Origin: Marixanthomonas sp002364245
GTDB taxonomy: Bacteria > Bacteroidota > Bacteroidia > Flavobacteriales > Flavobacteriaceae
Length of the DNA stretch: 64,000 nucleotides
Assembly: GCA_963973455.1 (NCBI GenBank)
Contig: CAXAZF010000009.1
Span: forward strand, 1-64,000
Direction: 5' to 3'
The notes under the pieces are model-generated. The model worked only from the letters and a program-made list of their open reading frames with translations. It searched no databases and was not told where the DNA came from. The position numbers and the translations under genes were made by a program. Below, one piece after another: positions 51,098 to 59,785 of the stretch. Within the stretch, counting starts at the first letter, position 1; each line of letters starts with the position of its first letter.

Positions 51098-52608
51098 TAG
51101 AAATGTGCTTTACGTTTAATTTTTGCTGTTAATGTATTTTTAGGGTTGGATGTATAAATCCAACTGCTTAACCATCGTATGGCTTGCTCATCGGCATCTG
51201 GCGCATCATCGTGCGTTTTATAACCGGGTTCAATACCCAAAAGCTGACTAATACCTTCCTGTGTGCTGTGGTGGCTTCGTTTGGCTTCGTTGTAATAGAT
51301 ACGCTCGTTTTGATAATACGGCTGCAGGGATAAAATACGATCGTACTTTTTGGTGCGTGGAGTATCCACTTTTACCAAATTGAGGTGAATGCGATACGCA
51401 TCTTGCACATCGCGAATGGTGCGTTCCACTTCATCATTCCAAAATTGTGCTTCAAACTTCCAATGGATGATTACCGTTTCCGGTAACGAAAGTTGAAACT
51501 CGGCCATCCAGTTTAAGGCTTCACGCATTTTGCTTTGGCGCACAAAGCTATCGATGTAATAAAACTCTTTACCATGCAATCCCCACACCCGTACCGCATT
51601 AAAATCGGCTGTGGACGTTCCTGCATAGGCAACATCCCAAAAACCAGTGATTGCTTTAAAGTGATTGAGCGGCGGTAGTTTTTTCCATTGGATATCCTCA
51701 TTTTTGAAAATAACACCCTCTGTATGAGGTTCGTTATTATATTCTGCTTTTGCCGCTAAAATTCCAATATCATCAACTACTTCTTTATAATAATCATTAG
51801 AATACTTTTCAATCCAAGTAGGTTTATAATCTACCGGATTAAATGCCTTTACTTCGTGAACCTTCCAGTTTGGATGAGATTTCTGAAGCATCGTCATAAT
51901 CATGTCGGGTTCAAAACGATTGTTAGCATATACAAACCTTCTTGGATATCCATCCATTGTAGGAATCAAATCACGTTCAATCCATTTTGCATATTTTCTT
52001 TGTCGCTTTGGATTAGCACTAACTTCTTTAGTCTCTAAATCATCAACCACAATATAGTCTGGTCTTTGATTTTGTTTCCTTAAACCTCTAACTGATTGCC
52101 CAACCCCTTGAGCTTTTCCAATAAAACCACTTTTGGTTTTCCAATCACCAGACTCCCAATTACCGGGATTCATTTGTTCACCAAAATCGTTAATGATGCG
52201 TTGGTTCGCTTCAAATTCGGCACGAAGATCTTCTAAAAGTTCTGAAGCACGGTCTTTACTTGTAGTGCAAATAACAAAATAATTTGCATCATCATTAATC
52301 GAAAGCCAAAACGGGATAATGATATCTGCCCAAACGGATTTCGCCAATCCACGACCCCATTGAAAAAAGACTCTTGCAAGTTGATCATTCTTAATCAAAT
52401 TTGCGCCTTTAATATGAAAATCATTTGCTGGACTCGTGCAATAATGAGGGAAGTAATACTCCGCACAAAAGCGTGGGTCATTCTTAGCTTTGGTAATACG
52501 TTGCTTTTTATCCGCTTCGGTTTCATAGGTATTTACACCTCCACCGGAACGGGCAAACTGCAGCCGTTTTTTATATGCCTCTAAGGCTTTTTTGTCTGCA
52601 GCTTTCAT
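51097..52608 (-). CDS. Terminase large subunit (Mu gp28-like)
   Basis: 503-aa DNA-packaging motor. The ATPase motif is FQWGRGLAKSVWAD (residues 82-95), a deviant Walker A with Ala before Lys; Walker B is DYIVVDDLE (D189/D190). The nuclease domain starts at ITGFWDVAYAG (D325) and ends with the acidic DDAPDADEQAIRWL. It overlaps both neighbours by a few nt. Packaging should be headful from an integrated copy, as in Mu. Confidence 0.93.
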   Translation of the reverse strand: MKAADKKALEAYKKRLQFARSGGGVNTYETEADKKQRITKAKNDPRFCAEYYFPHYCTSPANDFHIKGANLIKNDQLARVFFQWGRGLAKSVWADIIIPFWLSINDDANYFVICTTSKDRASELLEDLRAEFEANQRIINDFGEQMNPGNWESGDWKTKSGFIGKAQGVGQSVRGLRKQNQRPDYIVVDDLETKEVSANPKRQRKYAKWIERDLIPTMDGYPRRFVYANNRFEPDMIMTMLQKSHPNWKVHEVKAFNPVDYKPTWIEKYSNDYYKEVVDDIGILAAKAEYNNEPHTEGVIFKNEDIQWKKLPPLNHFKAITGFWDVAYAGTSTADFNAVRVWGLHGKEFYYIDSFVRQSKMREALNWMAEFQLSLPETVIIHWKFEAQFWNDEVERTIRDVQDAYRIHLNLVKVDTPRTKKYDRILSLQPYYQNERIYYNEAKRSHHSTQEGISQLLGIEPGYKTHDDAPDADEQAIRWLSSWIYTSNPKNTLTAKIKRKAHF

Positions 52609-52928
52609 TTACGTACGGTGTGAGGTTTATCGGTATAGCTTACCGTTATTTTATTAAGGCCGAAATTGAAAAAGATATTCTTGATGTATGATGTGCGTAC
52701 CTTACCACCTCGCAAGGGTATTTTTTGCGGATCACCAATTTTAACACCGGCACCGGCTTTTAAAAATTGAGATCCTAAATTCAAAAAGGTTTGTCTTGTT
52801 GAAATACCGGTTATAAGGCTGTACCAACAATGAAATAACACGCTAATAGGTGTTATAATCAATAGTGATAATACGTGCCGTATAAAGATGTAAATGGTGT
52901 TAACCCAAAATTTGAATTTTTTACTCAT
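52605..52928 (-). CDS. Hypothetical membrane-containing phage protein
   Basis: 107-aa protein with two N-terminal hydrophobic stretches (WVNTIYIFIRHVLSLLIITP and SVLFHCWYSLI) and a basic C-terminal half. It sits between TerS and TerL and overlaps TerL by 4 nt. A holin role is imaginable from shape but unproven. Confidence 0.55.
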   Translation of the reverse strand: MSKKFKFWVNTIYIFIRHVLSLLIITPISVLFHCWYSLITGISTRQTFLNLGSQFLKAGAGVKIGDPQKIPLRGGKVRTSYIKNIFFNFGLNKITVSYTDKPHTVRK

Positions 52929-52929
52929 A

Positions 52930-53421
52930 CTAATATTTCTTACTTACTTTGGTTAAGTGATTTTCTTGAAAATCGATGGTTTTGGTATAAAGCTTTGGAT
53001 GCGCGCGTTGCAAGTCGTGGAAGATCTCGTCCATTACTTCAATATAAACCACCAATGGTATTTTGTTTTCGCGGTCAAGTTGCTCCAGCGTTTTGTTGTA
53101 ATGTGCGACCTCATTAGCCATTCCGTTGGCTTTTTTACGAAGGTCACCTTCGAGCTCGAGGTCGTTGCTTTGTTTTGCTCGTTCAATTTCATTTTGAAGC
53201 TCGAGCCGTTCACTGGTAAGCGTACCGAGTAGCTTGCGCAAGTTCTCCACTTGGCTTTTGTGGCTTGAGAGTTTTGCCTCCCTTTGTTGTTTCCACCCGT
53301 ATTTTGATGACCAGTTAGAAATGGTCTTTTCCTGCACCCCAACTATTTCGGCAATACGTTTATTCGTTTCGCCTTTCATAAATAGCTGCTTAGCGGTAGC
53401 GCGTTCTTTATCTTTTGCCAT
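52930..53421 (-). CDS. Terminase small subunit
   Basis: 163-aa protein with an N-terminal HTH (AKQLFMKGETNKRIAEIVGV … SNWSSKYGWKQQR), then a long coiled coil (VENLRKLLGTLTSERLELQN), typical of phage TerS that binds pac DNA. I start at MAKDKERAT (53421); the frame runs 3 codons further to 53430. First gene of the minus-strand head operon. Confidence 0.88.
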   Translation of the reverse strand: MAKDKERATAKQLFMKGETNKRIAEIVGVQEKTISNWSSKYGWKQQREAKLSSHKSQVENLRKLLGTLTSERLELQNEIERAKQSNDLELEGDLRKKANGMANEVAHYNKTLEQLDRENKIPLVVYIEVMDEIFHDLQRAHPKLYTKTIDFQENHLTKVSKKY

Positions 53422-53430
53422 ACACTGCAA

Positions 53431-53585
53431 AGATGGCGCACCCCTTTAGGCTGTGAAAAAGTACTATAAAGTTCACGGTGGTTTTAACTGGTATTTAGTC
53501 AGATTTTTCACTGTTAGTATTCAAGCAACTTTTTAAAACTGGGCCACCGCATCGCAAATTTGTAACCTCAAGACACACGAACGCG
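53431..53585. promoter_or_regulatory. Divergent late-promoter region
   Basis: This 155-bp gap separates the leftward TerS operon from the rightward protease/capsid operon and must hold both late promoters. A perfect dyad GTGAAAAA (53453-53460) / TTTTTCAC (53504-53511) and CGGTGG/CCACCG halves (about 53466 and 53542) are candidate activator sites. No full TAnnTTTG box is found, which fits activator-dependent late promoters as in Mu. Confidence 0.55.
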
Positions 53586-54764
53586 ATGGTTAAAACCTTA
53601 TTAGAATTACAAGCTACCAGAGACTACGGCTCTTTACTCATTACAGCTGAAGTAAAGAACAAAGTGGCTTATTTATCTATTGAAGGATATATACACCCGT
53701 GGGCGGACGCTTCATCCAAAAACTTAAAAAATGAAATAAAAAAACTTAAAAGCGAAGGTGCTACAGAAGCTGAATTGTATTTAAACACTGAAGGCGGTGT
53801 TTGTTTTCAAGCCAATGAAATGGTTAACATTTTAAAGGAAAACTTCGGAAACAATATCCCATTAAAAATAGGTGCTTTAGCAGCCAGTTCCGGAAGCTTT
53901 ATCGTTGCTGTTTTTAACAAGACAGCTTCAGCGTATAAAAATTCCAAGTTTATGGTACATAAACCGCAAGGTGGTTTTAGAGGTACCGCAGCTCAAGTAA
54001 AAAAGTCGCTTAAATCCCTTCAAGATTTAGAAGATGATTATAAAAGAGAATATGCTCGAGCTTTCAATAAAACTGAAGATGAGATTGAAGAAATGTGGAA
54101 AGATGGTGATCACTGGATGACCGCAGATGAAGCTTTAGAGGAAGGACTTATCTCTTCCATTATTGAAGAAGAAGCCGAAATAACTCCTGCAGCACATTTA
54201 CAATTAGTAGCTGCCGGCGCACCCGGAGTAACTAAAGAACCGGAACCAACCCCGGAACCAAAAAAGAAAAATCAAAACTCAAATACAACCACTATGGACA
54301 AAAAAGTGTTGGCAGTAAAATTAGGACTGCCGGAAGATGCTACTGAAGCGCAAATTAATGCCGCTTTAGACAAGCAAAGAGAGCAGGCAAATACTGCCGC
54401 CACGCTCCAAGCCAAATTAGATGGCCAATCAAAAGAAGCCAAAGAAGCAAAAATTAAGGCTCTACTTGATAAAGGAGAAAAAGAGAAGAAATTCACTGGT
54501 GATATGCGCGCGCACTATCAAGCATTTGCAGAGGCAAATTACGAAGGTGCTGAAAAAGCCATTGAAGCTTTAGAGCCGGTGGCTAAAATCGACACCAAAA
54601 AAGACCCAAAGAATCCGGGCGGTGAAAGCACAAAGGATGCTCTTGAAAGCTACCAAGCTTATTTGGATGCTGAAAATGGTGATGCACTTTGGGCAACTCT
54701 TGAAGAAGAGAATCCAGAATTAGCTGAAAAACTAATCACGGCACATTACAACAAAGAAAATTAA
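53586..54764 (+). CDS. ClpP-like prohead protease fused to scaffold
   Basis: 392-aa fusion. Residues 1-190 are a ClpP/S14-type protease with nucleophile S101 (LAASSGSF), His125 (FMVHKPQGG) and the MTADEALEEGLI segment. Residues about 215-392 form a charged coiled-coil scaffold (AKLDGQSKEAKEAKIKALLD …). In Mu the protease (I) and scaffold (Z) come from one gene with an internal start; the Met in TTTMDKKVLAVKLG (about residue 237) could be that internal start. Confidence 0.93.
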   Translation: MVKTLLELQATRDYGSLLITAEVKNKVAYLSIEGYIHPWADASSKNLKNEIKKLKSEGATEAELYLNTEGGVCFQANEMVNILKENFGNNIPLKIGALAASSGSFIVAVFNKTASAYKNSKFMVHKPQGGFRGTAAQVKKSLKSLQDLEDDYKREYARAFNKTEDEIEEMWKDGDHWMTADEALEEGLISSIIEEEAEITPAAHLQLVAAGAPGVTKEPEPTPEPKKKNQNSNTTTMDKKVLAVKLGLPEDATEAQINAALDKQREQANTAATLQAKLDGQSKEAKEAKIKALLDKGEKEKKFTGDMRAHYQAFAEANYEGAEKAIEALEPVAKIDTKKDPKNPGGESTKDALESYQAYLDAENGDALWATLEEENPELAEKLITAHYNKEN

Positions 54765-54800
54765 ACCACGCTAAAACGCGATTATAATACCATTTAAACG

Positions 54801-55802
54801 ATGAAAAATACAATTAGAAAAATAGTAGGATTGGCGGTTATAATGCTTGCCTTTTTGACTTTCAATGCGGTAAGCGGTCACCCGGTAGAAAGTTTGACAG
54901 ATCAAATACCGCAAATGGCCTTTGCAGCTGTAGCAAAAAATGAGCTTGCTGTAAAAGAGCTTAATAAGCATTTTCGCCATTTAGATAGGCCTTGGATGGG
55001 TAGAATCCCTTCTAAAAATAATTGGGTTAACAACGATGTGATTAAGCTCAATGAAATTGGAGCTGATCCAGAAGTGTTGATCAATAATAACACCTATCCA
55101 ATTGCGGTTGCAGCTCGGCCAGATGAAAGCACGGTAATTTCATTATTTAAGTACGATACTACCAATACGGTTGTTACTGATGATGAAATCTATGCGTTGC
55201 CTTATGATAAAATAGGCAGTGTGCAAATGCAGCACCGTGAAACATTAGAAGAGCAAACTGCAGATCACGGATTGCACTCATTGGCACCATATGAAAATAC
55301 AGCAACAAGCCCAATAATTGAAACCACTGGCGAAACGGTTGATGGTAGAAAACGAATGGTCTATGCTGATTTGGATAACCTTAAAAAGAAGTTGAATAAA
55401 CTGAAAGTGCCATTAAAAGGCCGTGTGTTAGTGTTATCAACAGATCACGCATCCGATTTATGTATTGAGGATAAAGACTTGAGAAATCAGTTGGCAAACC
55501 ATAAAGAAGGAACCCCACCTCCAAGAATGGCCGGCTTTGATTTGTATGAAGATGTATATGCACCAAAGTATGATGGAAGCACTCAGAAAATCGCTTTCAA
55601 TAGCGTGACTGAAGGGAAAGAAGCATCGGTTTATTTCTATGCGCCACGTACTGCAAAAGCGAAAGGATCAGTAAAAAGATACGCACGCTTAGCTGAGAAC
55701 GACCCAGAGAATAGAGAAACCACTATGGGCTTTAGACTTTACAATATTGTAATTCCAACCCATAACACGTCAAACGGAGCAATCATATCCGCAGACGCGT
55801 AA
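54801..55802 (+). CDS. Major capsid protein
   Basis: 333-aa capsid protein placed directly after the protease-scaffold. The central part matches phage major head proteins (YPIAVAARPDES … LPYDKIGSVQMQHRETLEEQ), with a C-terminal end GFRLYNIVIPTHN. Oddly, residues 1-26 (IRKIVGLAVIMLAFLTFNAVSG) read as a signal peptide. It may be removed by the prohead protease or target procapsids to the membrane. Confidence 0.85.
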   Translation: MKNTIRKIVGLAVIMLAFLTFNAVSGHPVESLTDQIPQMAFAAVAKNELAVKELNKHFRHLDRPWMGRIPSKNNWVNNDVIKLNEIGADPEVLINNNTYPIAVAARPDESTVISLFKYDTTNTVVTDDEIYALPYDKIGSVQMQHRETLEEQTADHGLHSLAPYENTATSPIIETTGETVDGRKRMVYADLDNLKKKLNKLKVPLKGRVLVLSTDHASDLCIEDKDLRNQLANHKEGTPPPRMAGFDLYEDVYAPKYDGSTQKIAFNSVTEGKEASVYFYAPRTAKAKGSVKRYARLAENDPENRETTMGFRLYNIVIPTHNTSNGAIISADA

Positions 55803-55819
55803 TCTAAAAACAAACGATC

Positions 55820-56146
55820 ATGGAAAAATTTAAAATAGGAAGTGCTGTAGTTTTTGCTCTTGCATCTGCTGCAGCTATTGAGCTCGAAACTTCAGAGAGT
55901 AAGTCTGTTGTAACAATTGACTTGGAAGAGGATGCAACATTAGCATTATCAAGTGATGCTTTGCCAAGCCCCGGTGATGAGTTGATCTTAAAAGTTTCAA
56001 GTGATGCCACGGCTCGCGATTTAACATTAGGTACCGGAATTACCGCTCCAGTAATTGCCGGAGTGATCAACAAAACAAAGGTGCAAAGCTTTGTTTATGA
56101 TGGTGGCAATTTTATCGCCACTGGCGCACCCGTGCAAATAGACTAA
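55820..56146 (+). CDS. Capsid decoration-like protein
   Basis: 108-aa small beta-rich protein (SVVTIDLEEDATLALSSDAL … KVSSDATARDLTLGTGI) directly after the capsid gene, the site of decoration or head-stabilising proteins. The length and beta pattern suit a decoration protein. No family was recognised with certainty. Confidence 0.6.
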   Translation: MEKFKIGSAVVFALASAAAIELETSESKSVVTIDLEEDATLALSSDALPSPGDELILKVSSDATARDLTLGTGITAPVIAGVINKTKVQSFVYDGGNFIATGAPVQID

Positions 56147-56157
56147 AAGTAAAAAAG

Positions 56158-56185
56158 GCTGGCCAACTTATTGCAAGTGGCCGGC
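56158..56185 (+). terminator. GC-rich hairpin between decoration-like and endolysin genes
   Basis: GCTGGCC (56158-56164) and GGCCGGC (56179-56185) form a strong stem (one G-T), extended by AACTT/AAGT. There is no clear T-tract, so it may weaken rather than end transcription, giving more capsid than downstream mRNA. Confidence 0.5.
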
Positions 56186-56210
56186 AACCCTTTGGGGTAA
56201 ATAAAGAACA

Positions 56211-56642
56211 ATGGTTACAAGCAAAAATTGCATAGACAAATGGGGAAGCCCTTCAAACTTTAACGAAGGGCTTTTTATGAAACTATGGGATATACCAGAT
56301 GAAATTAATCAAAGTATTCCAGAGCTTCCAAATCGATTGTATTGCAATGAAAAAATTGTAAAACCATTAGAAAAAGCTTTTCAGAATATAATAGACCGCT
56401 GCTTAACTGACGAAGTAAAAACGTGGGATGGATGTTTTAACATCCGAAAAAAACGTGGTTTAAATAGTTGGTCACTTCATAGCTGGGGAATTGCAATAGA
56501 TATCAATGCAGCTTGGAATGGATTAGGCAAAACACCTCAAATGAGCAAAGAACTTGTAAAGTGTTTTACAGATGAAGGTTTTGAGTGGGGTGGCAATTGG
56601 TCAAGAAAAGATGGAATGCATTTTCAATTAAAAAATATATAA
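56211..56642 (+). CDS. M15-family peptidase, likely endolysin
   Basis: 143-aa LD/DD-peptidase of the M15 type. It has the zinc motif SLHSWGIAIDIN (H90, D97) and the C-terminal GGNWSRKDGMHFQL (H137, acid near D134). It has no signal peptide, so it needs a holin. It should cleave peptidoglycan cross-bridges at lysis. Its stop overlaps the spanin-like gene by 1 nt. Confidence 0.9.
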   Translation: MVTSKNCIDKWGSPSNFNEGLFMKLWDIPDEINQSIPELPNRLYCNEKIVKPLEKAFQNIIDRCLTDEVKTWDGCFNIRKKRGLNSWSLHSWGIAIDINAAWNGLGKTPQMSKELVKCFTDEGFEWGGNWSRKDGMHFQLKNI

Positions 56643-57121
56643 TGAAAATAGGGAGTGTTACATTTTTGTTAGTGTTAGTACTGTTAACCTTGGTTGGCTG
56701 TAGGACGGTTAAGCCGACCAAGGAAACGGTGCGCACTGTTAAAGATAGTACCATTACCGAGGTAACGTACCAAAAACGAGATACCACTATTATCATTCCT
56801 GGAGACACCTTAAAGGTTCGCGTTCCGTTTACTGAAATCACAAAAGAACCCTTTATTAAAAAGTCTGGAAGATCTACTGCAATAATTACTCGTAAAGGTG
56901 ATAGTATCGATGTAGAATGTATTACTGAAGAGTTATTACAAAGATTTGAGATTGTAGATAAAATGATAAAGGAACTACGGTTAATACAAGAATCTGAAAA
57001 ACAAAGAATAGAAATACCCGTGCGGTATATCCCTTGGTGGATTGAAATCCTTGCGTGGATTGGCGGTGCGGCATTAATAGGCTTAGGAATTGTCTTAGCC
57101 TTAAAACTTAAATTCATTTAG
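56642..57121 (+). CDS. Candidate unimolecular spanin (u-spanin)
   Basis: 159-aa protein with an N-terminal lipoprotein signal and lipobox (VLVLLTLVGC; C20) and one C-terminal membrane segment (EILAWIGGAALIGLGIVLAL) close to the C-terminus. The part between is periplasmic and beta/helix rich. This is the u-spanin layout of T1 gp11: outer-membrane lipid anchor plus inner-membrane TM. It directly follows the endolysin gene (1-nt overlap). I chose the start at 56642; a longer frame runs into the endolysin gene. Confidence 0.75.
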   Translation: MKIGSVTFLLVLVLLTLVGCRTVKPTKETVRTVKDSTITEVTYQKRDTTIIIPGDTLKVRVPFTEITKEPFIKKSGRSTAIITRKGDSIDVECITEELLQRFEIVDKMIKELRLIQESEKQRIEIPVRYIPWWIEILAWIGGAALIGLGIVLALKLKFI

Positions 57122-57123
57122 CG

Positions 57124-57585
57124 ATGCAAAAAAAAGAGATACAGGCGTTAGCCGAAAAATTCTTAAAAGACAATCCAACTGAAGGTGTGGTATTTGCCAC
57201 AACGGACGGGCAATTGTTTACCAATGTGAACGCTGCCAAGCTTCACGCAACGACCAACCCAAAAAAGAAAAAACTAACAGTTTTGACTTTTGAGGCAAAT
57301 GGAGCTGATACCGATTCTGGTAAAAAAGCTTCTACAGAAAACGATCGCCCAACTGCAAAAGAATTGATTGCTCAAGTGGCAACACTTAAAGACAAGGAAA
57401 AGCTTGATGCGTTGGAAAAAGCCGAAAACGATCACGATGAACCTGCTCGTAAAACGGTTATTGCGGCTATTGGAAAGCGTAGAGCTGAGCTTGCAGATGA
57501 CGGCGGTACCGAAACCGACAAAAATCGTAAAAAAGACGATCCAGAAACGGAAGAAAATAAAGACGAACCAAAAAACGATAAGTAA
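57124..57585 (+). CDS. Hypothetical phage protein with disordered C-terminus
   Basis: 153-aa protein; N-terminal 50 residues folded-looking (LAEKFLKDNPTEGVVFATTDGQ), then a Lys/Glu/Asp-rich tail (NRKKDDPETEENKDEPKND). It lies 2 nt after the spanin-like gene and overlaps the sheath ATG by 1 nt. Possibly a head-tail adaptor; not recognised. Confidence 0.6.
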   Translation: MQKKEIQALAEKFLKDNPTEGVVFATTDGQLFTNVNAAKLHATTNPKKKKLTVLTFEANGADTDSGKKASTENDRPTAKELIAQVATLKDKEKLDALEKAENDHDEPARKTVIAAIGKRRAELADDGGTETDKNRKKDDPETEENKDEPKNDK

Positions 57586-58802
57586 TGCCAGAGTTTGACG
57601 GAGTAATTGTAAACCAATTAGATGGCGGCCTTGGCCGTAGAACGCCAAGCGATGACGGCGTTGCCATTTTGGTAGTTGGTTCCGGGGTGGCCACCGGTAG
57701 TTTGGCCGTAAATACAGCAGCGAAATTGTTATCGTATCAAAATGCTGTAGACCTTGGTATTGATGCATCGTATGATGACACCAATAGCATACTTGCCAAT
57801 TATCATATTGACGAGTTTTTCAGAATTAACCCCAACGGAACGCTGTACGTTGTATTAGCAGACGGCACGTTTGACAATGATGCGTTAAAAGCAATCATTC
57901 GTGACAATACCGATATCCGTATGGTGGGTGTGGTACGCAATAGTGCCGATGCTGAAGCCGACTTCTCGGCTTACATCGGTGGCTACCAAACAATGGTTAA
58001 CGAGCTGAAAACCGAGTTTATCTATGTAGATGCGGTGATTGTTGAAGGTAATGAGTTTGCTTCTGAAACGGCTATTGCTGCTTATGATGACCTACGAGAA
58101 GAAGAAGCTGCCAACGTGAGTGTGGTTGCTATTCAAGACCCGGTTATTAGAGCCTTAGATGCTGCCTATGCCAAACACGCTGCAGTTGGTACTGTATTAG
58201 GTGGGCTGACCGTGCGAAAGGTAAATGAAGACCTTGGCTCAGTAAACATTATTGAAAAGCCAAGTTATGCCAAAGGACAAAGTACGTTCCCATTAACCGA
58301 TCGCGGTCGCGGTCGTTGGTTAAGTGCGGTACTGCAAAACGGTGTAGCTGTTAGCACGTTAACCCCTGCTGAAAAAACAGCTTTAACCGAAACCGGTTAC
58401 ATTTTTGTTGGAAGCTATGCAGGCCTTTCCGGTTTGTATTTCAATGCCGGTGTAAACTGTGCAGCGATTGAGAGCGATTACTCACACATTGATAAAAACC
58501 GTATCTGGAACAAAGCCGCTCGCGGTATCCGTTTGGCTTTATTGCCACGCGTAAAGGGAAACTTATTAAAGACACCCGAGGGAAAGATACGCCCTACTGA
58601 AGCAGCCGAGCTTCAGCAGTTAGGAAAGCGGCCTTTAACCATTATGGAAACCGCTGAAGAGATTTCCGGCAGCTCGATCTATATTGATCCAGACCAAACG
58701 GTGAACGATCAAAACCCTTTACAAGTAAAGGCACAGCTTCAAGTAAATGGTATCATTTACGAGATACAAGTAGACTTAGGATTAACAAATTCAATTGCAT
58801 AA
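57585..58802 (+). CDS. Tail sheath protein (DUF2586 type)
   Basis: 405-aa contractile tail sheath. It has the DUF2586 start PEFDGVIVNQLDGGLGRRTP, a domain with YVVLADGTFDND and the C-terminal GTLKKP-type handshake region (YAGLSGLYFNAGVNCAAIES … GKIRPTEAAELQQLG). A sheath gene makes this a myophage. Confidence 0.88.
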   Translation: MPEFDGVIVNQLDGGLGRRTPSDDGVAILVVGSGVATGSLAVNTAAKLLSYQNAVDLGIDASYDDTNSILANYHIDEFFRINPNGTLYVVLADGTFDNDALKAIIRDNTDIRMVGVVRNSADAEADFSAYIGGYQTMVNELKTEFIYVDAVIVEGNEFASETAIAAYDDLREEEAANVSVVAIQDPVIRALDAAYAKHAAVGTVLGGLTVRKVNEDLGSVNIIEKPSYAKGQSTFPLTDRGRGRWLSAVLQNGVAVSTLTPAEKTALTETGYIFVGSYAGLSGLYFNAGVNCAAIESDYSHIDKNRIWNKAARGIRLALLPRVKGNLLKTPEGKIRPTEAAELQQLGKRPLTIMETAEEISGSSIYIDPDQTVNDQNPLQVKAQLQVNGIIYEIQVDLGLTNSIA

Positions 58803-58803
58803 T

Positions 58804-59235
58804 ATGGCAACAGTAGTAAACAGTTTAGGAAAACTTACCGGATGGAACGCCATCACATTACGCCTTTTAGGTCGTGATGTGGTTGGTATTACCAAAGTGC
58901 AGTACAACGATGAGAAAACGGTAGAAAAGCATATGGGTGCCGGTAACTATCCAGTAGGGAAAAGCTCTACCAATTACACCGCTTCCGCTTCTATTGATTT
59001 ATATGAAGAAGAAGTGCGCGAGTTGGTAAAAGCATTACCAAGCGGCAACCGCCTGCAGGATATAGACGATTTTGATATCGTAGTATCGTATGCGTTACCG
59101 ACCGGTGGTACCCAAAAAGATATTTTGCATAACTGCAGCTTCAGTACCAATGGTAAGGAAGTAAACCAAGGTGATGGACGTATTATTAGATCGTTTGATC
59201 TTAACCCAACACACATCACAGAAAACGCAGCATAA
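58804..59235 (+). CDS. Tail tube protein
   Basis: 143-aa protein MATVVNSLGKLTGWNAITLR … GKEVNQGDGRIIRSFDLNPTHI, beta-rich, the usual tube size and place after the sheath. A start at 58795 would overlap the sheath gene by 8 nt; 58804 is preferred. It shares its end with the next ATG. Confidence 0.8.
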   Translation: MATVVNSLGKLTGWNAITLRLLGRDVVGITKVQYNDEKTVEKHMGAGNYPVGKSSTNYTASASIDLYEEEVRELVKALPSGNRLQDIDDFDIVVSYALPTGGTQKDILHNCSFSTNGKEVNQGDGRIIRSFDLNPTHITENAA

Positions 59236-59564
59236 TGGACAAGAAGGTTAAAGAGTTTGGAAAAGCAACGGCGGCTCAAATTAAAGAATGGAAGGATGCG
59301 CATGGCGATGTTCGCTTAATGCAACAAATGGATGAAGATGGCAACGTGCATAACACCTACTTCCGCATCCCGAAAATTGACGATAAGAGCTACGCAGCTA
59401 AAGCAGGCGGTGATGACGGTCTAAAAATAGCAACTGCACTTTACAATCAATGCCGTTTAGGTGGCAGTGATGAAGTTTCAGAAAATGATCAACTGAAGCA
59501 GGGTGTGATGCAAAAGATCGTTCAATTGGCCAAGCCAATAGACGGAGACGTAAAAAAGCTTTAA
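59235..59564 (+). CDS. Tail assembly chaperone, short form
   Basis: 109-aa helical protein (MDKKVKEFGKATAAQIKEWK … MQKIVQLAKPIDGDVKKL) between tube and tape measure, the position of G/GT-type tail chaperones. Near its 3' end is the slippery heptamer A-AAA-AAG (59552-59558). Confidence 0.82.
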   Translation: MDKKVKEFGKATAAQIKEWKDAHGDVRLMQQMDEDGNVHNTYFRIPKIDDKSYAAKAGGDDGLKIATALYNQCRLGGSDEVSENDQLKQGVMQKIVQLAKPIDGDVKKL

Positions 59565-59785
59565 ACGGAGTTTGTGACGATGCGGCAGCCTTCGTAAGAG
59601 AAATAAAAACAGGAAACGCACTCATACGAAGTGCGTTTTTTGTTAACCCTAAAACCTTAGATGATGATCAATGGCTCGAGATGGTTTTAGAAGCATCGAT
59701 CTTAGAGCAACACAGAGCAAAATTAGTTGGTGAAGCTGTGGCTAAAAGCATAGCACAAATAGCACTTAAAAACCCAAATGGCTAA
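59235..59785 (+). CDS. Tail assembly chaperone, frameshifted long form
   Basis: A -1 slip at A-AAA-AAG (59552-59558) in the context GTA-AAA-AAG-CTT-TAA bypasses the stop and continues in the -1 frame for 75 codons (ALNGVCDDAAAFVREIKTGN … KSIAQIALKNPNG) to TAA 59783-59785. The product is about 183 aa. This -1 shift is the conserved way to make G and GT chaperones in many tailed phages. The long form ends inside the tape-measure start. Confidence 0.8.

Noticed and set aside
57274..57768. Antisense 164-codon frame over the 57124 and sheath genes
   Set aside because: It is a shadow of two well-supported plus-strand genes and has a composition unlike a protein.
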